A DNA stretch of 64,000 bases, taken from the NCBI GenBank assembly GCA_964034945.1, contig OZ035963.1:66050682-66114681 (forward strand), read 5' to 3'. Made by a program: the position numbers and the translations under genes. The first letter of the stretch is position 1. Each line of letters begins with the position of its first letter. Under the pieces are notes generated by a model. That model ran no database searches. It saw only the letters and a list, made by a program, of their open reading frames with translations, and was not told the DNA's origin. This DNA comes from Chrysopilus asiliformis. Its lineage: Eukaryota > Arthropoda > Insecta > Diptera > Rhagionidae. This document shows positions 60,835 through 64,000 of this stretch, piece after piece.

Positions 60835-60985
60835 GTAAAATTTATAAAAATAGAATGTGTTTAGAATATGCTTTTATGTAACTTATCTATACATCAAAAT
60901 CCAGTCACACCCCTCCTTTGCCCCTCTCCTATACAAATGGATTTTTTAATAAACATTTTGTCTGTCACAAGTATTTGACGAAGTA
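60835..60985 (-). repeat. Partial copy of dispersed repeat family R1
   Basis: Reverse complement: 'gcttttatgtaacttatcta', 'catcaaaatccagtcaca', 'cccctctcctatacaaatgg', 'tttgtctgtcacaagtattt'. It lies between the two proline-rich genes. Confidence 0.65.
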
Positions 60986-61834
60986 AGATAAAGAGAACAA
61001 TTTCACCTGCGCCGCATATTTTTCTAAAAAAAAAAACAAAGAAATTTCTTCTTATTTCTTTGATATAGTAGTTTTGCTTTGGTTTTTTTTCGTATATGTT
61101 AAAATTCCATATATATTACCTCCTGCTTGTAAAAATTCTCTGGAAAGATAAAAGAATACAGGAATTTCGCACAAATTTGTATGAAAACACTTGTGTTTAA
61201 TAAATTATTCTACAAGAAATTTGTTTGTAATTTTTTAAACATCAGTAATTTATCCAATTGGCTTTAATAATAAAAAAAAATACCACGTGTACGTTCCTTA
61301 TAACACATAATAAGGTGTTATAAGGAATACCCTCAAGAATGACCAAATAATCATTCAATTAACATAAAAATCGAACCATATTTTATGGAAGCGTGGCAGG
61401 TAACTACTTATGGTTGGATTATCAAATCAGTCGAGCATTACAGAAAATCCCAGTTATAGTTAACGAAACTCTCACAACGCTTCAATTTGATTTTTGTTTC
61501 CGCGTGTAAATATAACGATGTATTTTTTTTATATTCTCAACTTCCTCCGTATTAGCAACTTCGTCAAAGGGAATCTCGATTAAAAAATCCAACAACGTCT
61601 TGCATTACGAAAGAAATTGAGAGGAAAAACTCGCCTCTTGTTATCTCTTGTTATAAATGACCATAAAAGGAGGACGATACAGATACATGGAGTATTATTC
61701 AATTTCTTTAAATCTTGTTAACTTTGTAGTGCATCCATTTGTGTACCTATCCATCTGTATTAGGATTGATTCGATGTCATCCATAGTAGGTACTTCGATA
61801 TACAATGTCTGATAATGATAGATGGATGGTTTTG
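60986..61834. other. AT-rich DNA between the proline-rich genes
   Basis: Contains a small palindrome at 61294-61328 ('ttccttataacac' and 'gtgttataaggaa'). No gene seen. Confidence 0.4.
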
Positions 61835-61874
61835 TATAAAAGTGGTGCATTTCTCAATAATCCGGCAGATCAGT
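61835..61874 (+). promoter_or_regulatory. Core promoter of proline-rich gene 2
   Basis: TATAAAAG at 61835-61842 and TCAGT at 61870-61874. The ATG is at 61926, giving a short 5' UTR. Confidence 0.7.
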
Positions 61875-61925
61875 GCCTAACTTTATCTTGGATTTATCAC
61901 TTTCCCTGGAATAGTTCGTGAAACG

Positions 61926-62868
61926 ATGCGTAAATTCGCAGTGAGTTGAATTACCGTTTAAAATTGAACGTGAGAAAGGATACCATAATTACTTAATTAT
62001 ATTCGAAGGTTGTGGTTTTAGCAGTAATTGCGTGTGTTCAGTCCTGTCTCGGTGAACCGCAGAGAGAATTGAAGCGCCCGAAAAGAACAATTTTGCATAG
62101 TGGACTTGGTGGACTTGGTGGACTTGGTGGACTTACTGGACTTGAATCCTTGCTGACGGCTCCTCCATCAATCAGCCTTGAGAGCCTGCCTCCGCCAACC
62201 TACACCATCCAGCTAGTTTCTGCACCATCAGCTCCTGCAGCGCCCGCACCAGCTCCTCCTGCTCTAGAGCCCGCACCACCTGCTCCTGCCCCACCACCCG
62301 CGGATTCTCAAGCAGCCAGAGTGTCCTTACCCGCGTTTGTGCCGATCAATCTTTCCGCGGTATATGCGGCTCCACTTCCAGCCCCCGCAGCCCCGGAACC
62401 CGCTCCTGTCCCTCCAGCTCCCGTCACAACAACCGCCGCGCCCCCCACCATAACCAGAATAACAACTTTGCAGCAAGTTCCAGTGGCTGTTCCACAGCCA
62501 GTCGCCGTCCCAATTCGAGTCCCAGTCCCAATTTCACACCCTGTCCCGATTGCCATCCCCAGGCCAGTCCCTTATCCCGTCGCGATCCCCGCACCCACCG
62601 AAATCGATCTCAGGTTTGTATTTCGAAGTTACAAAATCTTTAATTAAATTTCTTAATCGGATAATTTTTCAGCAATATTGTTCTGCCCTCACTTAGTTTG
62701 CCGCATTCTATACTATCGTCTCCTTCGATTTACAGCTCATTAAAGGCACCTTCAATTTTCAGGACCTCACCATCATTTTTGCCATCTAAAACCATTCGCA
62801 TTATTCGATCGCCATCTTATGGGATATCCCCATATTTTGGACCAAAGTATTCTAAATACTATTATTAA
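61926..62868 (+). CDS. Secreted Pro/Ala-rich low-complexity protein 2, three exons, 271 aa
   Basis: Exons 61926-61940 (MRKFA), 62009-62613, 62673-62868. The signal peptide MRKFAVVVLAVIACVQSCLG spans intron 1, as in gene 1. A basic stretch ELKRPKRT follows, then LGGLGGLGGL from 9-bp repeats (about 62100-62136). Next come long PAPAPP runs, then alternating Val/Ile-Pro repeats (VPVAVPQPVAVPIRVPVPIS) closely like those of gene 1. The C-terminus is Ser/Tyr-rich and ends KYSKYYY. This tyrosine-ended, proline-rich design suits cross-linked cuticle or eggshell matrix, but that is inference. AATAAA lies at 63083-63088. The high GC of exon 2 against AT-rich flanks supports real coding sequence. Confidence 0.82.
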
Positions 62869-64000
62869 TGAATAATCAAAATATTAAAATTCATTATATC
62901 GAATTTACTCATCTTTATTATTGCATTATAAACTTTAGTAATTGTTTAGTACTGAATAATTTTATTTTGTTAAGATTTCACGTTTACAGTCATTTATGTT
63001 AAAATAGATTAATCTTAGGATGCACATTTTATGTAATTTCAGTGTATAGTTTTTACAATGTTTATAAACAAGTTCTATTTTTAATAAACTGTTTCGCCAA
63101 AAAATAACATGGGTCTATTGGATTTCAAGTGTGTTGCTGCAATAAATAAATGGAAAGGACATTTTTTTAAACAAGTTTTTAATTAAATGTATTGTTATTG
63201 ATTATTTCTTAAATGATTTTTGTTGTGTCAATAACATCATTTCCATCAGTGATAATTTATTCCCTTCCCAATAATTATTGACTCTTAACCCAGTTTGAAA
63301 TGGCGTTTAAAGGCAATAATTAAGAAAAGGCGACATTAATTCAAATTACAAACAAAATGCTAAACGACTGCTGGTAAAAGATAAGACGGCGATTTTAAAA
63401 ATCTAATCGAACATTTAGGAATATGTTTTTAACGATAAAATTTAATATCAAGAGCCTATCATACTATGCGAAAAACAACCTATCTTCGATATTTACTTAA
63501 TTATACTGGAAAATATTGCCATAAATGCCCAGTAGCAGTTAAAGATTTTTTCGGTAGTATCTTATCTACATTAGATAGATATTTAACGTAAATGTCACGA
63601 AGCAATTAGATTGGGTGTGCATTCGTATGGGAAACTGGGGTACCTTCAGAAATGGCACATATTCGACAGTGCCATTTTCACTTTGAAGAAAGCTTTCGGA
63701 AGCAACAATGGTAAATGTAAACCCACACTAATATAAGTCTAGGAAGTGAAAGGAATTCTGATCGCTCTTATTCTACTATCAAAAGAGCAACAAGCGTTTC
63801 CGAAATGTAATTTTATAAAGCAAATTCGTAAGCAATGAATTTCATTATTTTTTTTTAAAGTCTTCAGAAACACATTTTAAATGTACTAAGTTTGACGACA
63901 CGTAAATATAATAGAGGTATTCACTTTTGCTATTTAAATAGCTGTTATCGTATTAAAATGATACAAAATAATACTAATTGCTAAAGTTTTTCTCCACTTA
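62869..64000. other. AT-rich DNA downstream of proline-rich gene 2
   Basis: Apart from the poly(A) signal near 63083 nothing is recognisable. No gene seen. Confidence 0.4.

Noticed and set aside
1..64000. tRNA, rRNA or CRISPR content
   Set aside because: Scanning for tRNA box A/B patterns, rRNA-like GC blocks and regularly spaced short repeats found nothing convincing.

Overview
The window is AT-rich genomic DNA of a holometabolous insect. Its genes are split by many short, canonical GT-AG introns. It carries insect-specific families (SNMP/CD36, DUF1091, insect-type Kazal, membrane UGT) and TATA boxes about 30 bp upstream of TCAGT initiators. An intact ciliary-type opsin (pteropsin class) argues against Drosophila-like flies, which lack it. 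A nematoceran fly is my best guess, but the species is not identifiable from sequence alone. I saw no bacterial genes, rRNA, tRNA or CRISPR arrays.

Layout from left to right. 1-3.8 kb: AT-rich DNA with a decayed repeat copy and an unidentified frameshifted coding remnant. 3.85-9.31 kb (-): complete six-exon c-opsin gene, with a two-exon DUF1091 secreted-protein gene nested on the same strand in its third intron. 9.3-27.9 kb: mostly repeats, with one possible terminal exon near 12.7 kb and one weak dUTPase-like fragment near 27.5 kb. 27.93-29.89 kb (-): complete four-exon cathepsin L-like protease with a clear TATA box. 30-38.7 kb: repeats and short unexplained ORFs. 38.74-46.51 kb (+): complete six-exon UDP-glycosyltransferase with two large, repeat-filled introns. 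47.9-51.2 kb (-): tandem array of three Kazal-like inhibitor genes with matching exon structure and promoters. 52.44-56.75 kb (-): complete eight-exon SNMP gene. 59.2-60.46 kb and 61.93-62.87 kb (+): two related genes for secreted low-complexity proline-rich proteins.

The genes are not an operon. They touch related themes: light sensing (opsin), odour or lipid chemosensation (SNMP, perhaps DUF1091), lipophile glycosylation (UGT), proteolysis and its control (cathepsin, Kazal), and probably extracellular matrix or cuticle (proline-rich pair). The repeats are the other main content: about 14 copies of a dispersed family with internal ~147-bp tandem monomers, a mini-Helitron family, and several foldback or terminal-inverted-repeat elements. 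In two places one element interrupts another, so element boundaries and target duplications can be read directly from the sequence.

All exon models were joined by hand from splice signals and reading-frame continuity. No similarity search was run.
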